From: Hymenobacter mellowenesis
GTDB lineage: Bacteria > Bacteroidota > Bacteroidia > Cytophagales > Hymenobacteraceae
Length of the DNA: 64,000 nucleotides
Direction of reading: 5' to 3'
Assembly: GCF_030581005.1 (NCBI RefSeq)
Contig: NZ_JAUQSX010000002.1
Coordinates: forward strand, 186,001-250,000
A model generated the notes under the pieces. That model searched no databases, was not told the origin of the DNA, and saw only the letters and a list, made by a program, of their open reading frames with translations. The first letter of the stretch is position 1; every line of letters begins with the position of its first letter. Made by a program: the position numbers and the translations under genes. This document shows positions 52,909 to 60,941 of the stretch, one piece after another.

Positions 52909-52950
52909 ATTGCTGATGAAGCGAGCAGGAGCGAAGCGCACCCGGCCCGG

Positions 52951-53391
52951 TTATTTCACGCGCGTCCAGGTCTGCGACTTGCCGATGAGCGAAAAGCCGA
53001 TGTAGCCCTTCACTTCCATGGTGTTGGCGCTTTCCATCTTCATGTAGCACGAGTAGGTTTTGCCGCTTTCGGGGTCGTAGATTTTGCCATCGTCCCACTT
53101 GTTGTCCGAATCGTACTTGAAGCCCTGCATAAACACCAGGCCCAGGCGGGGACGGCTGCGCAGCTTGGGGTCAGGGTTTTGCGAGTCGGTTTTGGGCTTG
53201 CCGGTGGCGGGGTCGTTGGGCACGGTCAAACTCACGATTTTGCCGCAGAGCTTGTCGCCGCACTTGTAGATTTCAAACGTCGCCTTTTTCTCAGCGTTCG
53301 TCCAGATGCCCAGCGGCGACATGGACTGGGCCGAAGCCATGCCGGCAATGCCAAGCACGAGGACAACGAGGAGGAGCAGGGTTTTTTTCAT
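52951..53391 (-). CDS. DUF2147 family exported protein
   Basis: A 146-residue exported protein. Signal MKKTLLLLVVLVLGIAGMASA. The mature part shows the family pattern: SPLGIWTNAEKKATFEIYKCGDKLCGKIV (two Cys probably in a disulfide), GLVFMQGFKYDSDNKWDDGKIYDPESGKTYSCYMKM and a closing GYIGFSLIGKSQTW. Related proteins form small beta barrels in the periplasm; function unknown. The ATG of MKKTLL is chosen over an upstream start that precedes the basic N-region. A TACCTTTT box (53425-53432, minus strand) is a likely promoter. Confidence 0.92.
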   Translation of the reverse strand: MKKTLLLLVVLVLGIAGMASAQSMSPLGIWTNAEKKATFEIYKCGDKLCGKIVSLTVPNDPATGKPKTDSQNPDPKLRSRPRLGLVFMQGFKYDSDNKWDDGKIYDPESGKTYSCYMKMESANTMEVKGYIGFSLIGKSQTWTRVK

Positions 53392-53439
53392 TGTTGAGAT
53401 GAGCAATTAGGTGGGTTTGAAGGGAAAAGGTAAGCAAAA

Positions 53440-53612
53440 AAACTTCACAGGCGCCAGCAGGCTGGTCTGGCCGGCAATAGGCAAGTTTACGGCCAACTTC
53501 GCAACGGCCCGCATTAAAAAGAGATTAGCGACAACTACTAAAATAAATGGTGCTGTAAATCAGCCCTCAAGCATCTTTTAAGGCGTTTTGCCTGAAAATT
53601 TAGCCCTCAAAC
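53440..53612. other. AT-richer non-coding stretch
   Basis: No gene seen. Contains two copies of AGCCCTCAA (53562-53570 and 53602-53610, 40 bases apart) just upstream of the promoter-like element at 53613. Possible upstream activator sites; otherwise nothing recognised. Confidence 0.3.
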
Positions 53613-53642
53613 TTTGAACCTTACGGCCTGCTATTAACTTTA
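53613..53642 (+). promoter_or_regulatory. Promoter-like element of the non-coding locus
   Basis: TTTG at 53613-53616 and TAACTTTA at 53635-53642, 18 bases apart: the best two-box match to the Bacteroidota TTTG/TAnnTTTG promoter in the window (one mismatch). It points rightward into a region without an annotated plus-strand gene. Confidence 0.5.
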
Positions 53643-53724
53643 CCGCTCAGTAGTGAGTGCTACGACCCCGCTCAAGCAGCCCTAAGGTGCTGGGCCGCGC
53701 GAACGGAGGATATGTCGAACGTAA

Positions 53725-53735
53725 AGAAAGGAGGT
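53725..53735 (+). promoter_or_regulatory. Extended Shine-Dalgarno sequence AGAAAGGAGGT
   Basis: Eleven consecutive bases complementary to the 16S rRNA tail as usually found in Bacteroidota (ACCUCCUUUCU), five bases before an ATG. Other genes in the window lack anything comparable. A second GGAGG is at 53705-53709, two bases before the ATG at 53712. Confidence 0.6.
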
Positions 53736-53740
53736 ACAAA

Positions 53741-53812
53741 ATGTCTAGTAGTCCCAACCAAATCCTGCCAAGCCTGTCGAATGTCGTACGCTTCACCGCA
53801 GTACGCGCCTAA
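53741..53812 (+). CDS. Possible 23-residue peptide behind the extended Shine-Dalgarno
   Basis: ATG to TAA, MSSSPNQILPSLSNVVRFTA and three more residues. The same frame continues open after the stop through the locus (RPGLILKDAGTVPQFRRLVR), so the TAA may interrupt an older, longer frame. An overlapping frame at 53712-53870 gives a 52-residue alternative with SCQAC. Only the ribosome-binding site supports translation. Confidence 0.25.
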   Translation: MSSSPNQILPSLSNVVRFTAVRA

Positions 53813-54017
53813 CAACAGCTTCGTGGGGCAGCTCCTAAGGCTGCCCACATTCGGCCAGGTCTTATCTTGAAAGACGCCGGAACTGTACCCCAGTTTCGCC
53901 GCTTGGTAAGATTTGAAGGATTAGATGCCCGGTTTGCCCAGTCGCCCTTTAGTGGGACGGCAGAGGCAGGCCGGGCATCGCTGCGTTCGGGCCCTTCGGG
54001 TTTTGGGGTGAAGCGGC

Positions 54018-54923
54018 CTAGCGCGCCGGGCGCTTGCGGGCGGCGGCAGCTTTGGGTGTGGCGGTGGGCTTGGTGGCTTTCTTTTTTACGGGCGCCTTTT
54101 TTGCCGTGGCTTTGGTTGCGGTAGTCGTTTTGTGGGCGGAGGGCTTTTTGGCGACGGCGCGCTTGCTGGAAGTGGCGGACGAAGCCTTGGCGTATTTTTT
54201 AGTGGGCAGTTTCTGGGGCAGCGCGGGCGCCAGCACCACGGCCGGCGTAGCTACCGGCACTGTGGGCACCGGCAGCGCCGCAATCGGCGTTTTGCGCGGG
54301 GTGGCGGGGGCGTCTTTGGGCCGCGCCGTGGCCACTTCGCCAGCGCCCAGCACGCGCCTCACCTGCAGGAAGCGCCGCTCGTAGTCAGAATCTTCTACCT
54401 GGCTCACCTTCACGAAGGGCTCGCGGCGCCCCGAAGAGGCGTGCACGAACCGCAAGGGCAGCTCACCCCGGCGCGAAATGACGATGCCCGCGTGGCCCGG
54501 CGTGGTGCTGGTGCTGGCCGTGCCGGTAAATACCACGATGTCGCCGGGCTGGGCTTCGGTGCGCTCCACGGGCCGGCCCACGTCGATGAGTAGGGCCGTG
54601 GAGTGCGGCACGGCCACCCCAAAATGCGCGAACGTGTACATGATAAACCCCGAGCAATCGAAGCCGGTGAGGGGCGAGGTGCCGGCGTACACGTAGGGCG
54701 TGCCGCGCTGGGCCAGCCCGAAGGCCACCACGCTGTCGGCGCGGGCGGCCAGGCCGGGCCGGGGGGGCTCGCGCAGGCTGGCGAAGGAGGAAACCGGTTT
54801 GGGCTGCGAAAGGGCTTGGGGAGCAGAGGCGGCTTCAGGCTTGGGCGCGCGGTGGTTCAGGCGCGGCAGCACCAGTACCATCAGGGCAATTAGCCCGGCG
54901 AAAGCCATCCATACAAAGCGCAT
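54018..54923 (-). CDS. NlpC/P60 cysteine peptidase with a basic histone-H1-like tail
   Basis: A 301-residue cell-wall hydrolase. MAFAGLIALMVLVLPRL is an uncleaved anchor or signal. The NlpC/P60 domain (residues ~62-190) has the catalytic Cys90 in GFDCSGFIMY, His144 in PGHAGIVIS and a third polar residue at His161 in RFVHASSG, so it should cut gamma-D-Glu-diaminopimelate links in peptidoglycan stem peptides. The last ~60 residues are almost only Lys, Ala, Thr, Pro and Ser (KKAPVKKKATKPTATPKAAA), like a histone H1 tail; probably an electrostatic anchor to wall or lipopolysaccharide. The ATG of MRFVWMAF is chosen over one 14 codons upstream. Confidence 0.88.
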   Translation of the reverse strand: MRFVWMAFAGLIALMVLVLPRLNHRAPKPEAASAPQALSQPKPVSSFASLREPPRPGLAARADSVVAFGLAQRGTPYVYAGTSPLTGFDCSGFIMYTFAHFGVAVPHSTALLIDVGRPVERTEAQPGDIVVFTGTASTSTTPGHAGIVISRRGELPLRFVHASSGRREPFVKVSQVEDSDYERRFLQVRRVLGAGEVATARPKDAPATPRKTPIAALPVPTVPVATPAVVLAPALPQKLPTKKYAKASSATSSKRAVAKKPSAHKTTTATKATAKKAPVKKKATKPTATPKAAAARKRPAR

Positions 54924-55054
54924 AAACAAGGATATGACTGTTGCGGCGGCGCGGATAAGCGCCACACTGCCTCCTAACGGAACGGCCGGCGGCTAGGTTG
55001 GAGGCGAGCGCCGGGGCGTACTTTGCAGCCTCGATTTATTTCATAACGCTGTCG

Positions 55055-56878
55055 ATGTTCAGAAAATCCCACCTAGTCCTTTCCGCTGCCCTGCTGGCCT
55101 CTGCGCTGGCGGGCAATGTCCCCGCCCGCGCCCGCGCTGCCGCAACGGTACCCACCTTGCGCTACACGCTGGCCATGCCCGCGCCGCAAACCCACTACTT
55201 CGAGGTGAAAATGGACCTCGGCGGCTTCCCGGCCGAATACACTGACGTGAAGCTGCCGGTGTGGGCGCCGGGCTCCTACCTGGTGCGCGAGTACGCCAAG
55301 AACGTGGAGGGCTTCCAGGCCCGCACGGCCGGCGGCCAGGCGTTGGCATTTGAGAAAATTAACAAGAACACCTGGCGCATCAAGCACCCCAAGCAGGCCA
55401 ATTTTACGGTCAGCTACCGCGTGTATGCCTTCGAGCTGAGCGTGCGTACCTCGTTCGTCGATGCCGACCACGGCTACCTCAACGGCAGCAGCGTATTCAT
55501 GTACCCAGCCGACAACAAGATGCTGGGCAGCACCGTGGCGGTGCAGCCGGCCGCCGGCTGGGCCCAGGTAAGCACGGCCTTGCGCCCGGCGGCAGGCGGC
55601 GCCAAGTTCACCTACAAAGCCGCCAGCTACGACGAGCTGGCCGACTCGCCGATGGAAATCGGCAACCAGAAAGTGCTGGAATTCACCGCCAACGGCACGC
55701 CGCACCAGGTGGCCATGTATGGCACCTACCAGGCCGATGACGCCAAAGTGGTGGCCGAAATGAAAAAGGTGTGCGAAGAAGCGCACCGCGTGCTGGGCCA
55801 GAACCCGCTCGACCACTATGTGTTCATCGTGCACAACCTGGAGCGCGGCGGCGGCGGCCTGGAGCACCTGTTCTCGACCACGCTGGAGGTAGGCCGCACC
55901 ACCTACGGCACCGACGCGGGCATGAAGTCCTTCTTGGGCCTGGTGGCGCACGAGTACTTCCACCTCTGGAACGTGAAGCGCATCCGGCCAATGGCGCTGG
56001 GGCCGTTCAACTACGACCAGGAAAACTACACCCACATGCTGTGGGTAAGCGAAGGCATGACGGAGTACTACTCGAAGCAAATTCTGGAGCGGGCCGGGGT
56101 GCTGTCGCAGGCCGAGTACCTGGGCAAGCTGGCCAACGCCATCGGCGAGGTAGAAAACACGCCCGGCAACAAGGTGCAGTCGGCTGCTGAGTCCAGCTTC
56201 GATGCCTGGATTAAGTATTATCGGCCCAACGAGAATTCCATCAACACCCAAATCAGCTATTACTCGAAAGGTGACCTGATTGGGACCTGGCTCGACCTGA
56301 ATATTGCCCAGGCCACCCAGGGCCAGAAGCACCTCGACGACGTGTTCCGGCTGCTCTACGACACCTATTACAAGAAAGCCGGCCGCGGCTTCACCGACCA
56401 GGAATACCAGGACGCCGTGGCCACGGTGGCCGGCCGGCGCTTCGACGAGTTCTTCCAGAACAGCGTGTACGGCACCAAGCCCATCGATTTCGCCACGGCC
56501 CTTGGCTACGCCGGCTTGAGCCTAACCAGCGCCCCGCTCACCACCTCGGGCACACTGGGCGCCACCTTCTCCAATCGAACCGGCAAGCTGCTGGTGACCA
56601 GCGTGCTGCGCGATGGCGCCGCCTGGAATACCGGCCTGAACGTGAACGACGAAATCCTGCTCATCAATGGCGCCGCGCCCAGCGAAGAAACGGTGAAGTC
56701 GCTGCTTAGCGGCTCGGTGGGCAACGAGGTGGCCCTGCAGGTGCGCCGCGACGGCCTGACGCGCGACCTGAAAATCAAGATGCTGGCTAACCCCGACGTC
56801 AAATACACCATTCAGCCGATGGCCAATCCCACGGCCGCTCAACAAAAGGTGCTGGCCAAGTGGCTGGGCAAGGCTTAG
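55055..56878 (+). CDS. M61 family metallopeptidase with PDZ domain
   Basis: A 607-residue exported glycyl-aminopeptidase-like enzyme. Signal MFRKSHLVLSAALLASALAG. A beta-rich N-domain (YTDVKLPVWAPGSYLVREYA) precedes the catalytic domain: GGGGLEHLFSTT, then HEYFHLWNVKRIRP (zinc His299 and His303) and WVSEGMTEYYS with the third ligand. A C-terminal PDZ domain (about 500-590; GKLLVTSVLRDGAAWNTGLNVNDEI) is typical. The upstream extension is rejected because a TACTTTGC box (55019-55026) lies within it. An inverted repeat begins on the base after the stop. Confidence 0.94.
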   Translation: MFRKSHLVLSAALLASALAGNVPARARAAATVPTLRYTLAMPAPQTHYFEVKMDLGGFPAEYTDVKLPVWAPGSYLVREYAKNVEGFQARTAGGQALAFEKINKNTWRIKHPKQANFTVSYRVYAFELSVRTSFVDADHGYLNGSSVFMYPADNKMLGSTVAVQPAAGWAQVSTALRPAAGGAKFTYKAASYDELADSPMEIGNQKVLEFTANGTPHQVAMYGTYQADDAKVVAEMKKVCEEAHRVLGQNPLDHYVFIVHNLERGGGGLEHLFSTTLEVGRTTYGTDAGMKSFLGLVAHEYFHLWNVKRIRPMALGPFNYDQENYTHMLWVSEGMTEYYSKQILERAGVLSQAEYLGKLANAIGEVENTPGNKVQSAAESSFDAWIKYYRPNENSINTQISYYSKGDLIGTWLDLNIAQATQGQKHLDDVFRLLYDTYYKKAGRGFTDQEYQDAVATVAGRRFDEFFQNSVYGTKPIDFATALGYAGLSLTSAPLTTSGTLGATFSNRTGKLLVTSVLRDGAAWNTGLNVNDEILLINGAAPSEETVKSLLSGSVGNEVALQVRRDGLTRDLKIKMLANPDVKYTIQPMANPTAAQQKVLAKWLGKA

Positions 56879-57003
56879 AGCGGTTTGAGTTAGCGTGTAC
56901 CCCGAAGCTGTGCTTCAGCTCGCATCAGGCCTTTATAAAGTTTTTTGCTTGGGTATCGTTCAGCCGAAGCACAGCTTCGCGGTACATGTTAACTCAAACC
57001 GCT
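56879..57003. repeat. AGCGGTTTGAGTT-type long inverted repeat
   Basis: Outer arms AGCGGTTTGAGTTA and TAACTCAAACCGCT are exact complements and continue inward, with mismatches, to CGAAGCTGTGCTTC/GAAGCACAGCTTCG; spacer about 45 bases. It begins directly after the M61 stop codon. A separate terminator follows, so the repeat is not simply the terminator. Confidence 0.85.
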
Positions 57004-57027
57004 TTTCAGCGGCATAATCAGTCCAAC

Positions 57028-57064
57028 AAAAAGGCCCCGTGCAGCTTGCACGGGGCCTTTTTGC
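57028..57064. terminator. Bidirectional terminator between the M61 and kup genes
   Basis: AAAAAGGCCCCGTGCA/TGCACGGGGCCTTTTT, perfect stem with a four-base loop and T-runs on both sides. Confidence 0.92.
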
Positions 57065-57082
57065 TGGGCACTTACAAATGGC

Positions 57083-59041
57083 TTAGCGGATGCGCTTCAG
57101 CGCCACTTCGCGCACGGGCGCAATCACCATCGGCACCTTTTCTACTTTCACCGAGGACGTATCCAGGCCGAAATACTGGTCTTCGGAGGCGATGAACTGG
57201 CGGATGTAGAAGTAGGCCTGCATCACCAGCTTCTCGATGGTGGGGAAATCGTTTTCGATGCTGAGGAATTTTTCCAGCACCACGAAGCGAAAGTCGCCGG
57301 TGACGTGCTGCTTGTTTAGCGACTCGTAGCGCGAGGTGATGTCCACTTCCTTGTTGCGCACCAAGTCCTCAATCACCTTGCGGAAGTAAAGGTTAATGCG
57401 CTGCTGCACCCGGAAGCCCAGCCGGAAATTGATACGGAACACGTCGTCCTTCGCCACTTCGGTCACCTTGTATTCCATGGTGTACGGCTCGTCGGTGGTG
57501 TCGACGTGGATAAACCAGTAAATATCAGCCCGCTTGGGGCGCTTCTGGAAGATGGAGTAGATGATTTTCTGCTCAATCTCGGAACTGCGCTCGGCCGAGG
57601 TCAGGAACACTAGGTGGGTGGAGTATTTCGGAATCGAATCGTCGTCGCTGAGCTGCTTGAGTGCATCGACGTAGGGTTCCAGGCGCACGAACTCGGTGAG
57701 GCGGCGCTTGATGTAGTAGGCCTTGAGCCACACGTACATCACACCCATGAGCGTGCCGCCGATAGCCAGCGACACCCAGCCGCCGTGCGGAAATTTAATC
57801 ATGTTGGCGATGAGGAACGAGCCCTCAATGAGGCCGTACACCACCGCAAACAGCACGATGAGCGGCAGCGCCACGCGCTTCATCTTCAGCCACATGGTGA
57901 GCAGGATGGTGGTCATAAGCATGGTGAGTGTAATGGCCAGGCCGTAGGCCGCTTCCATGTTGGTCGATTCGCGGAAGTAGAGCACCACCCCGATGCAGCC
58001 CAGCAGCAGCAGCCGGTTCATGCTCGGCACGAAGAGCTGGCCCTTCACGTCGGTAGGGTAGTTTAGCTTCACCTTGGGCCACATATTCAGGCGGATAGCC
58101 TCGGCCACCAGCGTGAACGAGCCCGTGATGAGGGCCTGCGAGGCAATGATGGCCGCGATGGTGGCAATGCTGATGCCGATGAGCAGGAACCATTGCGGCA
58201 TGAGGGCATAGAACGGGTTTTTGCCGTTCAGCATCTGGCCTTCGTGCTGGAGCAGCCAGGCACCTTGGCCTAAGTAGTTCAGCAGCAGCGTGGTTTTTAC
58301 AAAAGTCCAGCTAATGCGGATGTTGCCCTTGCCGCAGTGGCCCAGGTCCGAATACAGCGCCTCGGCCCCCGTTGTGCACAGGAACACCGAGCCCAGCAGC
58401 CAGAATCCGCCGGGGTAGTGCACCAGCAAATCGTAGGCGTAGTAGGGATTGATGGCCTTGAGAATGGCGGGATGTTGCAGAATCCAGACGGTGCCCAGCA
58501 CGCCCAGCATCGTGAACCACAGGAACATGATGGGCCCGAAGGCCTTGCCGACTATCTGAGTGCCAAAGCTTTGGAGCAAGAACAGTCCCGCAATGATGCC
58601 GATGACGATGTACACCACGATGTCCTGCGTGAGCTGCGGAAACACGTTTTTCAGGCCTTCCACCGCCGACGACACCGAGATGGGCGGCGTAATCACGCCG
58701 TCGGCCAGCAGGGCCGAACCGCCGATGATGGCCACGGCCGACAGCCAGGCGCCGCGCCGCCGCACCAGGGCGTAGAGCGAGAAAATGCCGCCTTCCCCGT
58801 TGTTGTCCGCGTTCAGGGTGAGTAGCACGTACTTGACGGTAGTTTGCAGCGTCAGGGTCCAGATGACGCACGAAATGGCGCCCAGCACGAGGTGCGCGTC
58901 GATGTAATCGGGCCGGGTACCGCTTTTCAGGATGGACGACATCACGTAGAGCGGCGAGGTACCAATATCGCCGTAGATGATGCCGAGGGCAATGAGAAGC
59001 CCAGCGCTCGAAATAGCGGTGTGCGAATGTTTGGAATCCAT
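57083..59041 (-). CDS. kup: Kup-type potassium uptake protein
   Basis: A 652-residue inner-membrane K+/H+ symporter. About twelve helices occupy the first ~430 residues, with GIIYGDIGTSPLYV at the start, a signature shared by all Kup/HAK/KT proteins, NADNNGEGGIFSLYAL, LLADGVITPPISVSSAVEG and GAEALYSDLGH. The hydrophilic C-terminal ~200 residues are cytosolic, somewhat longer than in E. coli Kup. The ATG follows a TACCTTCG box by about 55 bases. Single gene; no Trk or Kdp gene nearby. Confidence 0.95.
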   Translation of the reverse strand: MDSKHSHTAISSAGLLIALGIIYGDIGTSPLYVMSSILKSGTRPDYIDAHLVLGAISCVIWTLTLQTTVKYVLLTLNADNNGEGGIFSLYALVRRRGAWLSAVAIIGGSALLADGVITPPISVSSAVEGLKNVFPQLTQDIVVYIVIGIIAGLFLLQSFGTQIVGKAFGPIMFLWFTMLGVLGTVWILQHPAILKAINPYYAYDLLVHYPGGFWLLGSVFLCTTGAEALYSDLGHCGKGNIRISWTFVKTTLLLNYLGQGAWLLQHEGQMLNGKNPFYALMPQWFLLIGISIATIAAIIASQALITGSFTLVAEAIRLNMWPKVKLNYPTDVKGQLFVPSMNRLLLLGCIGVVLYFRESTNMEAAYGLAITLTMLMTTILLTMWLKMKRVALPLIVLFAVVYGLIEGSFLIANMIKFPHGGWVSLAIGGTLMGVMYVWLKAYYIKRRLTEFVRLEPYVDALKQLSDDDSIPKYSTHLVFLTSAERSSEIEQKIIYSIFQKRPKRADIYWFIHVDTTDEPYTMEYKVTEVAKDDVFRINFRLGFRVQQRINLYFRKVIEDLVRNKEVDITSRYESLNKQHVTGDFRFVVLEKFLSIENDFPTIEKLVMQAYFYIRQFIASEDQYFGLDTSSVKVEKVPMVIAPVREVALKRIR

Positions 59042-59094
59042 AATTGGAAAAACGAGTATCTGCAGCGGCTACCTGCCAGCTGAATTACGGGGCG

Positions 59095-59102
59095 CGAAGG
59101 TA
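59095..59102 (-). promoter_or_regulatory. Candidate kup promoter, -7 box TACCTTCG
   Basis: On the minus strand, TACCTTCG (one mismatch from TAnnTTTG) preceding kup, read from a 110-base gap. Confidence 0.45.
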
Positions 59103-59152
59103 GTAGCCAACCCACCGGATTGCGCTTACGAAGATGCCCGCCGAAAGTGCGA

Positions 59153-59818
59153 TTAGTTGGTTGTCAAGAAATTATTATTTGCATCATCTTCCGTTTCGGT
59201 GGCGGCCTGCGCGTCGCGGGCGGCTTGCTGGGTGGCTTCGTCAGCCGCGGCGAGCAGGGCGGCGGCCTCGCGGGCGGCGTGGTCGTGCACCCGAAAAATG
59301 CGCCGGTTCACCTCGGCCGTGAAGCGTTGCCAGGGTGGCGTTTCGCCGGGCAGTGCGAAGTTTAGAGCTTCACGGCCCAAGCGGTGCAGGCGCAGGCGGT
59401 TGGTGCCGCGGTGCCCGTAGGCCAACAGCAGCGCCGTCAGGGCCATGCCCAGCATAGCGGGCCCGGTGCGCAGCCAGTTTTCCAGAAAGGCAATCATGAC
59501 CGTGGCCAATCCCAAGCCGCCCAGCAGGTACCATAAAATCCATTTCACCGGCGTGATTTCGACGCGTTCCAGCTCGCGCAGCAGAAACTCCTGCCCGCGC
59601 ACCGTGAGCGTGGTGCCCGTGAGTTGCGCGCGCCCATCGTCGCTGTGCAGCGGCGGGAGTTCCGGCAGCTCGGGCAGCACCACCGGCACGGCCACGGGCT
59701 GGTAAACCGGGCCGTTGGCCTCTTCAGCGGCGGCCGTAGTCAGCAAAGAGGCCCCGGAAGATTCTTCCGGGGCCGCTGGGGCTGATTCAGCGGGAGGCTG
59801 ATTTTCAACGTCTTTCAT
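59153..59818 (-). CDS. Two-helix membrane protein, unknown function
   Basis: A 221-residue protein. The N-terminal ~70 residues are acidic and Pro/Ala-rich; residues ~75-100 read LTGTTLTVRGQEFLLRELERVEITP, then two helices (WILWYLLGGLGLATVMIAFL and AMLGMALTALLLAYG). The C-terminal ~90 residues are charged and helical, ending in an Ala/Gln-rich coiled-coil-like stretch (AALLAAADEATQQAARDAQ). The pattern of a short strand-rich lead, two helices and a cytosolic tail recalls other small Bacteroidota membrane proteins with a PH-like module, but no family is certain. Start MKDVENQPP; the extension upstream is rejected as lacking coding character. Confidence 0.65.
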   Translation of the reverse strand: MKDVENQPPAESAPAAPEESSGASLLTTAAAEEANGPVYQPVAVPVVLPELPELPPLHSDDGRAQLTGTTLTVRGQEFLLRELERVEITPVKWILWYLLGGLGLATVMIAFLENWLRTGPAMLGMALTALLLAYGHRGTNRLRLHRLGREALNFALPGETPPWQRFTAEVNRRIFRVHDHAAREAAALLAAADEATQQAARDAQAATETEDDANNNFLTTN

Positions 59819-59923
59819 GGGTTTGGCAACCGCCGATAGGGTAGTGGTACGCGTCCAGGTGCGCGGCGCGGTGCGCGTGGCGGCACTTGCTCCCGAAGAA
59901 GCCGGCGCCGCCACGGCAGTCCC

Positions 59924-60556
59924 TCAGTTGTTCACTTTCAGCAGCTCCACGTCGAAAATCAGCGCGGTGTCGCCGGGGATGTCGCGGCCGGCGCCGCGCT
60001 TGCCGTAGGCCAGGTCGGAGGGGATGTAGAGGCGATATTTCGAGCCTTCGGGCATGAGCTGCAGGGCTTCGGTCCAGCCGGCAATCACGCCGTTGACGGG
60101 GAAGGTGGCGGGCTGGCCGCGCTGGTAGCTGCTGTCGAACACCTTGCCGTTAATCAGGGTGCCGTGGTAGTGGGTCGTCACCGACGAGCGCAGCGTGGGC
60201 TTGGGGCCCGTGCCCTGGGTTATTACCTCGTACTGCAGGCCGCTGGGCAGGGTGGTAACGCCATCTTTTTTGGCGTTTTCGGCGAGGAAGGCTTCGCCTT
60301 CGGCTTTGTTGTTCATGGCGTTGGGGTCTTGGTTGTCGTCTTGGTCGTCTTCGGCGCCGCCCATTTGCTCCTGCAATTGCTGCATGGCGGCCTGCATTTG
60401 TTCCTGAGTGAGGCGGCTGGGGAGGCCCTGCAGGCCTTCCTTGAGGGCGCCGGCCAGCGTGTCCACGTCCAGGTCGAGGCCTTGCTGGGCGAAGTTGCGG
60501 GCCAGGTCGCGGCCAATGATGTAGCTCACCTGAGCTTGGTGGGAATCGAGGTTCAT
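59924..60556 (-). CDS. FKBP-type peptidyl-prolyl isomerase (FklB/Mip-like)
   Basis: A 210-residue folding helper. The N-terminal helical dimerisation part (SYIIGRDLARNFAQQGLDLD, LTQEQMQAAMQQLQEQMG) and an acidic linker lead to the FKBP domain: TLPSGLQYEVITQGTG, SVTTHYHGTLINGKVFDSSY, PATFPVNGVIAGWTEALQLM, YGKRGAGRDIPGDTALIFDVELLKV. No signal peptide is visible, so a cytosolic location like FklB is likely. It lies 105 bases from the membrane-protein gene on the same strand. Confidence 0.94.
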   Translation of the reverse strand: MNLDSHQAQVSYIIGRDLARNFAQQGLDLDVDTLAGALKEGLQGLPSRLTQEQMQAAMQQLQEQMGGAEDDQDDNQDPNAMNNKAEGEAFLAENAKKDGVTTLPSGLQYEVITQGTGPKPTLRSSVTTHYHGTLINGKVFDSSYQRGQPATFPVNGVIAGWTEALQLMPEGSKYRLYIPSDLAYGKRGAGRDIPGDTALIFDVELLKVNN

Positions 60557-60697
60557 AAAACCAAGGGAATGCGTTGGGGCTGGCGGGCGGGGCCGCAGCC
60601 GGTGGAAAAATAGCTCAACGGGTTACGCCGTTGGAAAGCGAAAGTTCCAAAAGCGGGCCGAACCCGGCCGGCCCGCCGCATTGGCCGATTGGCCAGC

Positions 60698-60729
60698 AAA
60701 AAAGCCCGGCCGCAGGGCCGGGCTTTTTC
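60698..60729 (-). terminator. Terminator of the 44-residue gene
   Basis: AAAAAAGCCCGGCC/GGCCGGGCTTTTT, perfect stem with T-run in both directions, about 40 bases after the small gene's stop and before the FKBP gene. Confidence 0.88.
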
Positions 60730-60770
60730 AGAAAAACGTGGGAATAGCAGCGGTAAAGCTGTAAACCGGC

Positions 60771-60905
60771 TTAGCAGTAGTGCGCGTGGTCGTCGTCGCC
60801 GTCGAAGAAGAACGTCAGGTCCAGGTCGGCCAGTTTGGCAGCCAGGTAGCTCACGCCGCCCAGCAGCAGCAACGAGGAGAAGGAGAGGGCAGTGGTCTTT
60901 TTCAT
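60771..60905 (-). CDS. 44-residue membrane peptide with acidic C-terminus
   Basis: Very short gene, read MKKTTALSFSSLLLLGGVSY, then LAAKLADLDLTFFFDGDDDH and AHYC. One hydrophobic segment (residues ~6-24) anchors or exports it; the tail is acidic with His and a terminal Cys, which could bind metal. The gene has its own -7 box upstream (TATCTTTG) and a strong terminator downstream, which is better support than its length would give. No family recognised. Confidence 0.65.
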   Translation of the reverse strand: MKKTTALSFSSLLLLGGVSYLAAKLADLDLTFFFDGDDDHAHYC

Positions 60906-60941
60906 AATAGTGCGCGGGATAACCTAGTGGTATTTCTGGTG

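Larger units (their letters stand above)
53645..54004 (+). ncRNA. Candidate structured RNA locus with small reading frames
   Basis: About 360 bases with no convincing protein gene but several stems: CAGC/GCTG around CCTAAGGT (53676-53691), GTGGGGCAGC/GCTGCCCAC (53823-53848) with CCTAAGG repeated in its loop, CGGAACTG/CAGTTTCG (53878-53898), and a 15-base arm GATGCCCGGTTTGCC pairing with 53965-53979 through two G-U pairs. It ends in a small cUUCGg hairpin followed by TTTT (53992-54004). A promoter-like element precedes it. It did not match tmRNA, RNase P RNA, 6S RNA or any riboswitch I know. It is convergent with the NlpC/P60 gene. Could alternatively be a leader or gene remnant. Confidence 0.35.

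Noticed and set aside
53645..54004. tmRNA, RNase P RNA or 6S RNA in the non-coding gap
   Set aside because: No tRNA-like ends or tag sequence, no GAGGAAAGUCC-type core, and no single long rod with central bubble; only an unassigned structured RNA remains possible.
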